A stretch of DNA of 64,000 nucleotides from Dasypus novemcinctus (taxonomy: Eukaryota; Chordata; Mammalia; Cingulata; Dasypodidae), in NCBI RefSeq assembly GCF_030445035.2, contig NC_080683.1, positions 118,529,225-118,593,224 of the forward strand. Reading direction: 5' to 3'. Each line of letters starts with the position of its first letter. Positions within the stretch are counted from its first letter, which is position 1. Shown here one piece after another: positions 1-11,780 of this stretch. Below the pieces are notes generated by a model. The model did not search any database, was not told the origin of the DNA, and was given only the letters and a program-made list of their open reading frames with translations. Position numbers and translations under genes: made by a program.

Positions 1-149
1 TGGCAGAGAAGTGGCCCAAGGTAAGAATATACATAAACCCATGGGCTGTGACAAGTGGTTCAGCTGGTAGGTCAGGGGCTTGACAGGAGGTAGATTATAA
101 GACCAGGGAGGAGGAGGTCTGGGGAAAGGCATGCAGATGGACCAGTGAG

Positions 150-1255
150 AATGAGCATGGACTGTGAGTTTTTGTATAGTGTGTTCACATCCACCAGAAA
201 GCATTCACCGTCGAAGAGGCACTAGACAGCCATGTAGACAAAATGATCTGGCCAATGGATGTGAGCCAGACTCTGTGATCAATCACCCCCGTTTTGGCAC
301 ACTGGGTTCAGGAACTGAACAGCTATCAAGGCAGAAATGGAAGCAATGGATGAGCCCCACAGCATGGGTTCCCACTCACCAAGGCCAACTGTCCAACCAG
401 CCAGCAACAGAGACCAAAGCTAAGCCCCTGACACAACATCATCCTTCAAGGGGACAATCAGACTCTCAGTGACAAACTGATTCATCTTTACTGGAATCAT
501 AGCATATCCTGGATGTAAGTTTGCTTTCCTTGCCTCAGGGCCTCAGCCAGCACCACTCTCTGAGGGCTTAGGAATGTTCATACCAGCAACCTGGGATGTG
601 CATAACATCACCTCAGATCAAGAGACCCACTTCACAGCAATGGAAATGAGGCAGTGGATGCTTGCTGTGGGATCCACTGCACCTCTCACACACCACAGTG
701 TTCTGAAACTGCTGATCTGAGAGGGTGAGGGAATGGTCTTCTGAAGGTGCAACTTGGTCATCTTGGAGATGGTATTCTGAGACGATAGTGCCCTGCATGC
801 CAGAATGCAGTATGTATGCTAAATTGATGACTATTATGTGGTACTGTGTCCCCAAAGATGGACTGTACAGGACAAGGTAGAAGTAAGATTGGCCCCATTT
901 GCCTTCACCCTCGGTGGACCCACTTGGAGAATTTGCCCTTCCTGTGCCCTCAATTCTAGGCTCTGAGTGTTCCTGTGGTGTCAGAGGGGAGTGCTTGTAC
1001 TAAGGAGACCACTGTGAGTCCTATTAAAACTTGAAGCTACAACTGCTGTCCAGGGACTTAGGGATCCTTGTGCCAATAGATTAATAGGGAATGAAAGAAT
1101 CACCCTGCCTATCTGGAGGAAATAGGATAAGTTTACCCAGTCAGTGCAGGAAAGAATGTGTTTCACCCTAGTCAATCCACTGGGGGTGTTTCTTGGTACT
1201 CTCCTGTTCAAATTTGATGGTAAATGGACAAGTGTAACTGCCATGGTCTAAGAAG
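150..1255 (+). pseudogene. Decayed ERVL pol fragment (integrase region)
   Basis: The nucleotide sequence resembles the integrase part of mammalian ERVL (HERV-L/MuERV-L type) pol. There is a zinc-binding-like HX3H segment upstream, a 'CQ..R'-like motif near 400-420, and degenerate core-domain stretches to about 950. Stops and frameshifts occur throughout, so only short frames survive (102 codons at 164-472). ERVL elements normally lack env, so pol being followed by an LTR at about 1,261 fits. The 5' part lies outside the window or is lost. Assignment is from memory of ERVL sequences. Confidence 0.7.
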
Positions 1256-1260
1256 GGCAT

Positions 1261-1690
1261 TGGAATGGTTTGAGACTGTAGGGACCCCAGAAGAGTATGC
1301 TCTTAATATTAATCCATTCCTGTGGGTGTGGACCCATTGTAAGGTGGATCTTTTGGTGAGAAGGATCTTAAATAGAGATGGGACCCACCTCATTCAGGGT
1401 GGGTCTTAATCCTCTTGCTGGAGTCCTTTACAAGAGAATGAAATTCAGACGAAGAGAGAAAAAGCTGCAGAAGCAAGACTCCAGAAGCAACAAAATCCAG
1501 AAGAGAAGGAAGAGAACAGCAGGTGCTGTCTTGTGCCTTGCCATGTGACACAGGAGTCCAGGATTGCTGGCAGCCAGTCTTCAGGAAGAAGGTATCATCC
1601 TGATGATGTCTTGATTTGGACATTTTCATGGCCTCATAACTGTAAACTGGTAAGCTAATACATTCCCACTGTTAAAAGTCAACCTATTTC
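1261..1690 (+). repeat. ERVL/MaLR-type LTR directly downstream of ERVL pol
   Basis: It has the arrangement of the window's main LTR family: a GGGACCCCAGAA-like start, then 'taatccattcctgtgggtgtg', 'gtgggtcttaatcc', a purine-rich middle, and a CATTCCCACTGTT 3' part equivalent to the AATAAATTCCCATTGTT of other copies. The end is lost in a TC-rich stretch at the junction with the next LINE-1 tail. Confidence 0.7.
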
Positions 1691-1696
1691 TCTCTC

Positions 1697-2105
1697 TCTC
1701 TCTTTTTAGGAACAGTTTTATTCACACACCACACAATCCATTCAAAGTGTATAATCAGTGACTCTCTACATAATCACAGAGCTGTGCATTCATCACCAGA
1801 GTCAATTTGAGAACATTCTCTTTGCTCCAGAAAGAAAAAGCCCATACCCCTACAAGCCTCTATTACTGACACTCAGCGTTGGTATGGTACCTTTGTTACA
1901 ACTGATGAAAGATTATTACAATCTTACTGTTAATTATAGTCCATAGTTTGCATTAGTTGTTTCTTCCCCCATATACCACCCTATTATTATTCCCCTGTGA
2001 TAGCGACTAACATTTGTTCTAGTTCATGGAAGAATATTCTCGTGATTGTACTATTAACCAGTCACCCTCCACAACAGGCTTCACTTTGTTATATTGTCCC
2101 GCTCA
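1697..2105 (-). mobile_element. LINE-1 3' end fragment
   Basis: Antisense LINE-1 3' UTR, recognised by the shared pattern 'acagttttattcacacaccac', 'gtgcattcatcacc' and 'ttaattatagtccatag' seen in other antisense tails in this window. Confidence 0.7.
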
Positions 2106-2109
2106 ACCC

Positions 2110-2875
2110 ATTTCTGGAATATTGCTTTTGGCAGCCTGGCAGACTGAAACAGGCATGGCGACAAGGGGCTCGATTGCTCAGGGGTGAGGGTCTGTGTCAC
2201 TCCACAGGGTAAGCCATCTGGAGCAGAGGTGTTAGTTAAGGGCGAGGGGGATCTGGGATGAGAGGTAGAGAGTGGACAGTGAGTACCCTTGAAGGTCACC
2301 TGGCCCTGAGATGGCAGAAATAGTTCACTCACTAACCTTCCTTTTGTAAGTTTTTCCAGGAAGGGAGACCAGTCAGAATCCCAGGGGATTTGTCCCCTGT
2401 GGGGCAAATATATTCTCTGAAGCAACTGATCTGAACAGCCCAAGGATAGAAGAGTGTGGTGGTTGGTGTAGCTGCCACCCAGGGCCCCATGGACTCAGGT
2501 CGCTGGAGTATTGATTGCCAAGGGTCACAGCTGAATCCCTCCCAGGAATTGCCCTGGGGAGAAGGAAGTTGCCCCACCCAAGCTTCTACCCCTGCCCCAG
2601 GAGCCACCCACCACAATGACTGCTCCCACCTGGGACCACACATGTCCTTGCAGCTGCTTAAGGCCACTCTGAAGAGCCACCTCAGCTTCCGGGCTTTTCT
2701 TGTGATTGGCGGGGCCTCTATTGTAAACTTCTTTTCAGTTCTCCCTCTACCCAGTTCTGTACTCTCTTCACCCCTTGGGGATCTGTTCTTATGAGCAATT
2801 GCCAATGAATTTTCTGTTCCCAAGTCTCCATCTCAGAACCTGTTTCCTGGGGAGCCCAGCCTCAGCCACCCACAC
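2110..2875 (+). repeat. Probable endogenous-retrovirus-derived sequence (LTR or flank)
   Basis: GC-richer segment ending in CTGTTTCCTGGGGAGCCCAGCC-like sequence typical of ERVL-class LTR 3' ends, with a mid-part (CAGCTTCCGGGCTTTTCTTG...) that also recalls mammalian LTRs. Open frames here (for example 163 codons antisense at 2,332-2,823) show no protein-like features. Confidence 0.35.
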
Positions 2876-2879
2876 ACTT

Positions 2880-4580
2880 CTGCTCTCAGGAGTTGACTTA
2901 GTGCTTAACCAACCTGTTAGGCTTCTTACTGTAATTTTGGGTTCAACATAAACAAATTAATTGTGAAAACAGAAAGATAACTTTTATTTCTATAGAAGCC
3001 AAAAATAATGCTTTGGAAAGACATCGTGAATGGCAAGTTACTAAGAAAAGTTGCTGTCGAGTTAGCTGTGGAACTCCTGAAGATAAACTTGGAGGTGGAA
3101 AAAGCAAAATGAAAACCACATGTTAGGCACACAGAATATTAGATGTATGCCTCTTGTTTGACTGATTGATGTAGAGTTCAGAATATAGAGTTGAAGTATC
3201 CTAGAGTTTGGATTAGAGTATAGTTTGTTAACTATAGTAATCATGATTTGTTTCTTAATGTGAGAAATTAATTGTTTTTGTATATACAAACATGAAAACT
3301 CAAAATAAGTCAGAAAAGAATAAAGAAAAGAAAATTATCTGAAATCCTGCCATCTACATGCAACATCTATCAACACATCGGTGAACATCCTTCTTAATAG
3401 CTGTTTACTTAAAATATACAGAAAGTTAAAGGCATACAGGATCTAATAAATGCAATCAAATGATATATATAGATAGATAGATGAATGTACATAATTTTAA
3501 AGCAGGTCTTTTGCATTCAACTATAGGTGGTACTTATAAGGAACTGTCTTTTTGAAAAGCTTAATGTGAATCTTATTTCTTTTATTTTATGGGAGATTTC
3601 AATATGAATGATGTGTTGATTATCTTTAAAAAATCTGTCTCTTCCAAAACCCACATGAGGCAATTTTATACTATACTACCAGTAGGATTTATTTTGTTGC
3701 CAAATTAGGAAGTAATAATAAAATTATTATTTTTTGGATGTTGCTGTTGTAAATCAGTGGTTCCATAATGAGATAGAAATTGCCAGATAAATTTAAGATC
3801 TCATATTAACCTTAGATTTAGCAAGATCAAAGGCTTTGAAACCCATACAAAATTGTTGACACAGTAAAATGAATAAACTCTTTACATAAGTAGAATTCTC
3901 AGGAGATATTAATATAAAATCTAAAAAAACCCCACTCTTCTCCAAATAAAAATCAAATAATTTATTACTTACCTACTCTATGCAAGGTGGTATCCTCCTA
4001 AATTTCCTTTGTAAACATTCTCAATTTCTGCTGCTTTTAGGATACTGAAAAGTCAAAAATACTTCTTTTCTTTGTAATACTGAAACATGCAGAGTTAATT
4101 GCAAGAAAAGTTAAAGGTATGTGACTTATTATTAGTAGTATTTTCTAAAGCAAACTTGGGTTGGGTCCTCTCCAAACACACCAAATTTTAAAACTAGTAA
4201 TTTAGCCGCAATAAAACAAAGTTCCCTGTCTTTTGTTCTGCTTCTATTGTCTTTTTAAGCTTCTGATAATTACCTACCACCCCCCACGAATATGCTTTAC
4301 AATGACGTGAGTTCTCTAACCCTTTGTGGAGCTCATGAGCCACAGAGCTATCAGTCTTCTGCTTTGTGATGTGCTCTGCTGTTGCCAATATTTCAATTTC
4401 TAAGGACTCTTTGAGATTTTCTTTATGCAATCTTAAAAATTAAAGATGTGAAAAGTAAAAATGAATATAAATTCTGATGGCTATAGCAATAGGGAGACAG
4501 CAAGTTGTAGTAGAATGAGAATAGCCCTAGTTTGGGGTCAAATATACCTGGGTTGGTTAGTATACAAATAAGAGATGGTG
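2880..4580. other. No gene recognised; AT-rich sequence
   Basis: AT-rich DNA without a recognisable gene. A short (TAGA) run lies at about 3,468-3,482. Small open frames are not protein-like. Confidence 0.6.
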
Positions 4581-4668
4581 TATATGGTAGTGGTGTCATC
4601 AACATGGCAACATAAGACATTCCCTGAAAAAACTCCTCAAGGACTCTAAATAAAAGGATAAATTGGGT

Positions 4669-4868
4669 AAGTGGATGTGGTTCAAGTGATAAGGCCGCTG
4701 CCTACCGTATGGGGGGACCCAGGTACGATCTCTGGGGCCTCCTGGTGAAAAAGAAGAAGAAAAAGTGTGCCTGCATGGCAATCCAGTGCCCGTGTGGTGA
4801 GCCAAGTGCCCACATGAGTGCCTGCATGGCGAGCTGAGTACCCATGTGAGTGCCTACACGGCGAGCTG
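4669..4868 (+). mobile_element. DAS-type SINE with internal tandem units
   Basis: tRNA-like head (GTGGATGTGGTTCAAGTGAT, then a B-box-like GGTACGATCTC) followed by several copies of a unit around 'gtgcctgcatggcgagc'. It has no A-rich tail and sits in the LINE-1 5' UTR. Confidence 0.75.
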
Positions 4869-6064
4869 GTGCAAGTCCATAGAGACTCAGGGTGGAACAC
4901 AGGGTGCTGAGGAGTGCTGCATACAAAAGGGCTCTCAGTGGGGAAGGAGGTTAGAGACTACGGTAGAAGAGCCGGCAAGTGGTATGCGCACTCAATCCGG
5001 TTTCTGTTGGCTGGACCCGCAAATGCAAACAGATATTCTGGAGTGGCCCTCGCTGCCCAGGGTGGAATATCCTAATGGGGAAGAAACCAGAGGCAGAAAA
5101 GCCTCACAGAGCAAAAAAGGAATGGGGAGCTAAACTGAACTGCTATGAGGCAGGAGGGTCCTAGAATAGAAAGGCATAAGGAACATGGGGCACTGAGTGA
5201 GGCAAAGGCTTTAAACAAATCATAGGAGCTGGGGGGGAATTCTGGGAAAAAACAAACAAACAAATAAACAAAGCCCAGAACAGATCAAGATTCCTAGGGA
5301 ATCTTCACCTCCAGGAGGTGAAAGAGTACACAAAAAGTGCAATTTTAAAATTTTACCAAATATACAGGGCAAAAATTAGATGAAGAAGAGCTGAGAAAAT
5401 CTGATCAGTTAAACAATGGCTTCTGTAAAGGTCTAGAAAAAGTCGGACCAAGCATCAAAGAAGAACCTTAACACAAAGCCAATCAACAATAAAACCCTAG
5501 ATGAGAGGGAGAAACTGACCTTCAGAGTAAACTCATATACCTAGACATTAGCAAAAAATTACAAGCCTTCCTAAGAAACAGGAAAATATAGTTCAGTCAA
5601 GGGAACAAATTAAAACTTCAGAGGAAACACAGAGTTTGGAGCAGCTAATCAAAGAAGTTCAAACAAATCTCCAAAATCAATTCAAGAAGATGAAGGAAAA
5701 TATGGATAAAGAGCTAAAAGATATTAAGAAGAAATGTATAAGCATAAATAAGAATTTGAAATTTTAAAAAGGGGATGAGGGGCACAATAATAGAGATTAA
5801 AAATACACTGGAGGCATACAACAGCAGATTTGAACAGGCAGAAGAAAGAATCAGGGAACTAGAAGACAGGACAATTGAAATCATACAATATGAAGAAAAG
5901 GAGAAAAGCAAAGAAAAAATTGAGCAGTGTCTTAGGGATTTGAGTGACAGCATGAAGCACAAAAACATGTCATGGGAATCCCAGAAGGAAAAGAGAAGGG
6001 AAAAAGGGCAGAAAGACGTTTGAGGAAATAATGGCCCCAAACTTCCCAACTCTTATGAAAGACA

Positions 6065-6630
6065 TGTTTTAGTTTGCCAAAGGGCTGCCAATACAAAGTA
6101 CCAGAAATGTGTTGGCTTTTATAATGGGGGTTTTATTTAGGGTAAAAGCTTACAGCTCCAGGGCTGTGAAATTTTCACATCAAGGCACCAGCAGAGATGC
6201 TTTCTCAGGGTCCTGCCACTTGTGTTGAAGCAAGTTGGCCACCAATCTCTGCTGAGGTCTCTGCCTTTCCCTCCAGAACCTACTTTCCACCAGAGCTCAG
6301 CTGTGGGCAGTCAGGCAGAGAGCTGGTCTCTTTCTGGGTCTCCTCCCTCAGTCTCTTGGGGGTTTCTCTGCCTTTCTGCAGCTGTGGGCGAACCTGGAGT
6401 TCTCTCTCATACATGACAGGATCAAATATGGCAGCTCCACTTTTCTCCTGTGTGTTCTCTTTCTGTGTCTCCATTTATATCAGACCCAGCAAGAGGGCAG
6501 AGACTCAGCCTGAGTCACACCTCACTCCTGACATAGTCCAATCAAGAGTCTCACACCCATGTGAATGAATTAGTCCAAAAACATAATCCTTTTCTTTTCA
6601 GGATTCAGAAAAGAACTTTAAACTGTCACA
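6065..6630 (-). repeat. ERVL/MaLR-type LTR inserted in LINE-1 ORF1
   Basis: Antisense copy: GTTTTAGTTTGCCAAAGGGC on the left, 'aactgtcaca' on the right. The interrupted LINE-1 reads across as ATGAAAGACAT / AAATACACATG, with near-duplicated GACAT (6,061-6,065) and GTCAT (6,631-6,635), consistent with a 5-bp LTR target duplication. Confidence 0.8.
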
Positions 6631-6834
6631 GTCATAAATACACATGCCCCAGAAGTGCAACAAACTCCAAAGAGAAAAAATCCAAATAGACCCATAGTAT
6701 CCAAAACACATACTAATCAGAATGCCAAAGATAAAGAGAAAATTCTGAAAGAAGCAAGAGAAAAGTGATTTATCACACACAAGGTATCCTCTATAAGACT
6801 ATCTGTTGATTTCCCATAAGAAACCATTGAGGCA

Positions 6835-7258
6835 GCAGACTTGGCCCAGTGGTTAGGGCATCCATCTACCACATGGGAGGTCCACAGTTCAAACCCCAGG
6901 CCTCCTTGACCCGTGTGGAGCTGGCCCATGTGTAGCGCTGATGTGCGCAAGGAGTGCCGTACCACGCAGGGGTGTCCCCCACATAGTGGAGCCCCATGTG
7001 CAAGGAGTGTGCCCCGTAAGTAGAGCCGTCCAGCGGGAAAGAAAGTGCAGCCTGCCCAGGAATGGTGCCACACACATGGAGAGCTGACACAACAAGATGA
7101 CACAACAAAAAGAAACACAGATTCCTGTGCCACTCACAACAACAGAAGCAGACAAAGAAGAAGATGTAGCAAATAGACACAGAGAACAGACAACCAGGGT
7201 GGGGGGGGGCGAGGGGAGAGAAATAAATAAATAAATAAATCTTAAAAAAAAAAAAAGC
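6835..7258 (+). mobile_element. DAS SINE, long subfamily
   Basis: tRNA-like head (ACTTGGCCCAGTGGTTAGGG, B box GTTCAAACCCC), long GC-rich body, A-rich tail (AAATAAATAAATAAATC then A's). Exact target duplication AACCATTGAGGCA at 6,822-6,834 and 7,259-7,271, inside LINE-1 ORF1. Confidence 0.95.
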
Positions 7259-7449
7259 AACCATTGAGGCAAGAAGGCAGTGATATGCTATATTTAAGGT
7301 ACTGAAAGAGAAAAACTGCAGCCCCAAATTCTTTATCCAGGAAAAGTGTCCTTCAAAAATGAGGGAGAATTTAAAATACTCACAGATAAACAGAAACTGA
7401 GAGAGTTCATCAACAAAAGACCTGCTCTATAAGAATTACTAAAGGGATT

Positions 7450-7834
7450 CACACAGAAAACAGATGTGGCTCATGTATTTGGGCTCCTGTCTACCATAGG
7501 GAGGATCCCAGATTAAATTCCCGGGGCCTCCTGGTGAAAAGCAAGCTGGCCCACATGGCATGGAGAGCTAGTGCAACCAGATGACACAACAAAAGGAGAC
7601 ACAGAGGAGAGACAGTGAGAGACACAACAAGCCAGGTAGCTGAGGTGGCTCAAGCGATTGCATGCCTTTCTCCCATGTTGGAAGGTCCCAGAATTGGTTC
7701 TCAGAGCCTCCTAAAGAGAAGATGAGAAGAGAAGACAAGCAGACATAGAAGAATGTGCAGCAAATGGACACAGAGAGCAGACAGCAAGCATGAGTGGTGG
7801 TGGTGGGGGAGATAAATAAATCTTTAATAAAAAT
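7450..7834 (+). mobile_element. DAS SINE composite (two heads in tandem)
   Basis: A first tRNA-like head begins at about 7,462 and a second (GCTGAGGTGGCTCAAGCGAT) at about 7,637, with one final tail. Duplicated AAAGGGATT at 7,441-7,449 and 7,835-7,843 indicates a single insertion of a dimer. Confidence 0.85.
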
Positions 7835-9513
7835 AAAGGGATTTCTGCAAGTTGAAAGGAAAAGACAAGAGAGTGACTTGGAGTATGTGAAGAAAAGAAG
7901 ATTATCAGTAGGGGTAACTAAAAGGCTAAATGCAAAACCCAATAGTACTCTATCACTCAATATACAACACTACTCTTCAATTCTTTTAAGAGTCAAAATG
8001 CAATTGAACAAGAAAAAGACATATTTCCTGATAATGGACATGCAAAATATAAAGTGGGAAAGTGGGAAAAAACAACATAAAGATGGGAAACAGAGGGATA
8101 TGGAGCAGAGAATATTTATGGTATTGAAACTAAGTTAGTATCTTCTCAAATTAGTAGGTTATAGATGTATTGTGTAATATAAATTCGAGAGTAACCACAA
8201 AGAAAGTATTTTAAATTTTAAAAATATATAAAAAATGAAAAAAAATACACAAAATAAAAAACAAAAAAATATATATGTACAGAAACAGAAATGAGAAAGG
8301 GTTCAGTCAGACAAATCACAAAAGATCAACTATACAGAAAAGGAGGTTGCAATAAAGGAAATGATGGGTAAAAAATGATACGACATAAAAAAACCAAAGT
8401 ACAAAATGGCAGAAACACTGCATTTATAGTAATAACACTGCATGCTAATAGATTAAACTCACATACCAAAATATGCAGACTGGCAAAATGGAATAAAAAA
8501 CAAGATCCAACTATATGCTTACTTTAAGTAAAAAGGTGTTACAAGAGACATAGAAGGACGCTATATTAATAAAAGGAGCAATCCACCAAGAAGAAATAAC
8601 AATCATAAATATTTATGCACCTAACCCTGGGTACCCCAAAATACATGAGGCAAACACTGACAAAACTGAAGGGAGAAATAATCATTTCTACAATAATAGC
8701 TAGAGACTTCAATACACATCAATAGATAGAACATTTAGAAAGAAGATTAATAAGGATACAGACAACTTGAATAATATGATAAATGAACCAGACATAACAG
8801 ACATATACAGAACATTACACCCCAAACAGCAGAATACACATACTTCTCAAGTGTACATGGATCATTCTTCAGAATAGATCACAGGTTGGGTTAGAAAACA
8901 AGTCTCAACATATTTTAAAAGATTGAAATTATACAAAGTATCTTCTCTGACCATAATGGAAAGAAGCTGGAAATAAAAAACTGGTGAAGAACTGGAAAAT
9001 TCACAAATATATGGAAATTAAGTAATACACTCAAACAATGAAGGAGTCAAAGAAGAAACTGCAAGGGAAATCAGTAAATATCTTGAGATGAATGAAAACG
9101 AGCCCCTGACATATAAAAACTTATGGCATATAGCAAAGGCAGTGCTGAGAGGGAAATTTTATAGCCTTGCATGCTTACATTAAAAAAGAAGAGGGAAATG
9201 GATGTCCTCAAAAACCACCCAAAAAAGAAAAGCACAGGACCCAATGACTTCATGGATGAATTCTACTTACATTCTAAAAAGAATGAAGAGTAATCCTGCT
9301 CAAACTCTTCCAAAAATGTGAAGAGGAGGGGCCCTCTTAACTTATTCTATGAGGCCAGTATCAGCCTAACACTAAAGCCAGATAAAGATACTACAAAAAA
9401 GGAAATTATGGATGAATTTCTCTTAACAAATATAAATTCAAAAATCCTCAACAAAATTCTTGCAAATTGAATCTAACAGCACATTAAAAGAATTATACAC
9501 CATGATCAAGTGG

Positions 9514-9922
9514 ATTTTTTTTTAAGATTTATTTTTTAAAATTTATTTCTCCCCTCCCCCCCAGTTGTCTGTTCTCTGTGTCCATTTGCTGCATGTTCTT
9601 TGTCCGCTTCAGTTGTTGTCAGCGGCACGAGAATCTGTGTTTCTTCTTGTTGTGTCATCTTGTGTGTCAGCTCTCCGTGTGTGCAGCGCCATTCCTGGGC
9701 AGGCTGAACTTTGTTTCATGCTGGGTGGCTCTCTTTACAGGGTGCACTCCTTGCACGTGGGGTTCCCCTATGCAGGGGCACCCCTGCGTGGCATGGCACT
9801 CCTTGTGTGCATCAACACTGTGCATGGGCCAGCTCCACACGGGTCAAGGAGGCCCAGGGTTTGAACCGCGGACCTCCCATGTGGTAGACGGACGCCCTAA
9901 CCACTGGGCCAAGTCCATTTCC
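9514..9922 (-). mobile_element. DAS SINE, long subfamily, in LINE-1 reverse transcriptase
   Basis: Antisense copy with T-rich left end and head at the right (ACTGGGCCAAGTCC). Target duplication TGATCAAGTGG (9,503-9,513) versus TGATCAAATGGG (9,923-9,934) within the LINE-1 motif region ...GATCAAGTGGGTTTTATCCC. Confidence 0.95.
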
Positions 9923-10184
9923 TGATCAAATGGGTTTTATCCCAGCTATGCAAGGCTGTTTCAGCATGAGAAAATCAATTAGAGTAATACACAACATTAA
10001 CAAAATGAAAGGACACACACACATGCACACACACACGATTATCTCCATTGAAGCAGAAAAGACATTTGACAAAACCAAGCATCCTTTCTTGGGTGAAAAA
10101 AAAGAAAACACCAGGAAAAAGTAGAAATAGAAGGAAACCTTCTCAACATGGTAAGGAGCATGTATGAAAAACCCACAACTGGTA

Positions 10185-10465
10185 ATCAGCTGTGGCTCAA
10201 TCAGCTGGGCTCCCGTCTACCATATGAGAGGCACTGGCTTCACGTCCCAGGGCCTCCTTGTGAAGGTAGGCTTGCCCGCATGCTGCAGAGAGCCACCAGC
10301 CTGTAAGCGCCATGGACAGCCAAGTCAGCAAGGTGACACAACAAAAAGGGAGACAAGCAAAAACAAAGAACACACAGCAAATGAACACAGAGAGCAGACA
10401 GCAAGCAAAAAGCCATGGGGGCAGGGGGGGAGGATAAAACAACAACATTAAAAAAAACAAACAAA
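10185..10465 (+). mobile_element. DAS SINE in LINE-1 ORF2
   Basis: Head CAGCTGTGGCTCAATCAGCT, body with 'gacacaacaaaaagggagac', tail ending in A-rich CAAACAAACA. Flanks resemble the LINE-1 sequence AAACCCACA-GCTAA on both sides; the duplication is imprecise. Confidence 0.85.
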
Positions 10466-11001
10466 CACAGCTAAGGTTGCACTCAATGGTGAAAGAATGA
10501 AAGCTTTCCCTCTAAAATCTGGGACAAGACAAGAGTGCTGACTGTCACCATTTTTATTCAACATTGTACTAGAAGCTCTAGCCAGAGCAATTGCAAGAAA
10601 AAGAAATAAAATGCATCCAAATTGGAAAAGAATAAGCAAAACTTCCACTAGTTGTAGATGGCCTGACCCTATATATAAAAAGTCCTGGAATATCTACAAC
10701 AAAACTATGTGAGATAATAAATGAATTCAGCCAAATGGTGGGGTAAAGTGTCAACATACAAAAATCAGTAGTGTTTTTATACACTAGTAATGCACACTTT
10801 GAGGAGGAAATCAAGCAAAAAATTCTATATACAATAGCAACTAAACCAAACAAATACCTGGGAATTAATTTAACCAAGGATGTAGAGGACTTGTACACAG
10901 AAAACTATAAAATATTGTTAAAAGAAATCAAAGAAGACTAAATAAATGGAAGGACATGAATTGGAGGACTAAATACTGTTAAGATATCAATTCTACCTAA
11001 A

Positions 11002-11283
11002 ATGCCTTACATATTCAGTATAAATCCAATAAAAATTCCAGTAGCTTACTTTGCAGAAATGGAGAAGTCAACTATAGAATTTGTTTGGAAAGATAAGGGG
11101 CCCCTGGTAGCAAAAAATATCTTGAAAAAGAAGAACGAAGTTGGAGGACTCATGTTTCCTGACTTTAGAACATATTACAAAGCTACAGTAGTCAATACAG
11201 CATGGTGTTGGCCCAAGTACAGATATAATGACCAACAGAGTATAATTCAGAGTTCAGAAATAAATCCTCCTATCTATGGCTAA
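11002..11283 (+). pseudogene. LINE-1 ORF2 fragment (post-RT region)
   Basis: A 93-codon frame with the LINE-1 ORF2 motifs MPYIFSINPIKIPVAYFAEM and IEFVWKDKGPLVAKNILKKK, typical of the stretch just beyond the reverse transcriptase domain. It ends at a stop inside ORF2 and is part of the decayed 4.6-14.5 kb element. Confidence 0.9.
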
Positions 11284-11557
11284 TTGATATCTGACAAGGC
11301 TCCCAAGTCTACTTAATTAGGACAGACTATTTTCTTCAAATGATGCTGGAAGAACTGAATCCACATGCAAAAGAATGAAAGGTGACCCTTATCATAAACC
11401 ATATACAAAAATTAACTCAATATGGATCAAATACCTAAACATAAGAACCAGGACTATAAACTCCCAGAAGACAATGTAGGGAAGCGTCTTCAGGATCTTG
11501 TATTAGGCAGTGGTTTCATAGACTTCGCATCCAAAGTACAAATAACAAAAGAAAAAA

Positions 11558-11652
11558 ATAGGGTGTGATTGTAGCTCAAGTGGTTGAGCACCTGCTTCCC
11601 ATGTACAAGGTCCTGAGTCTGATCCCCAGTACATCCTAAAAACAAAATAAAT
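11558..11652 (+). mobile_element. Short DAS SINE (head only)
   Basis: TGTAGCTCAAGTGGTTGAGC, CCTGCTTCCCATGTACAAGG, B-box-like region and short A-rich tail; about 95 bp. Confidence 0.85.
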
Positions 11653-11665
11653 GAAAAAGTCATCT

Positions 11666-11780
11666 CTCATTGGGAAGCAGATATAGTCCAGTGGTTGAGC
11701 ACCTGCTTCCCATGTGTGAGGTCCTGTGTTCAATACCTGGTACCTTCTAAAAAAACAGAGAGAGAGAGAGAACAGATAAA
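11666..11780 (+). mobile_element. Short DAS SINE, adjacent second copy
   Basis: Head GGGAAGCAGATATAGTCCAG, body CACCTGCTTCCCATGTGTGA, tail with (GA)n. It lies about 15 bases after the previous copy in the same orientation. Confidence 0.85.

Noticed and set aside
6717-7327. Cys/His-rich frames over DAS SINEs (also 9.6, 17.7, 20.7, 25.4, 28.3 and 53.1 kb)
   Set aside because: The same pseudo-protein appears wherever the long SINE body occurs; it is translation of a tRNA-derived non-coding repeat.
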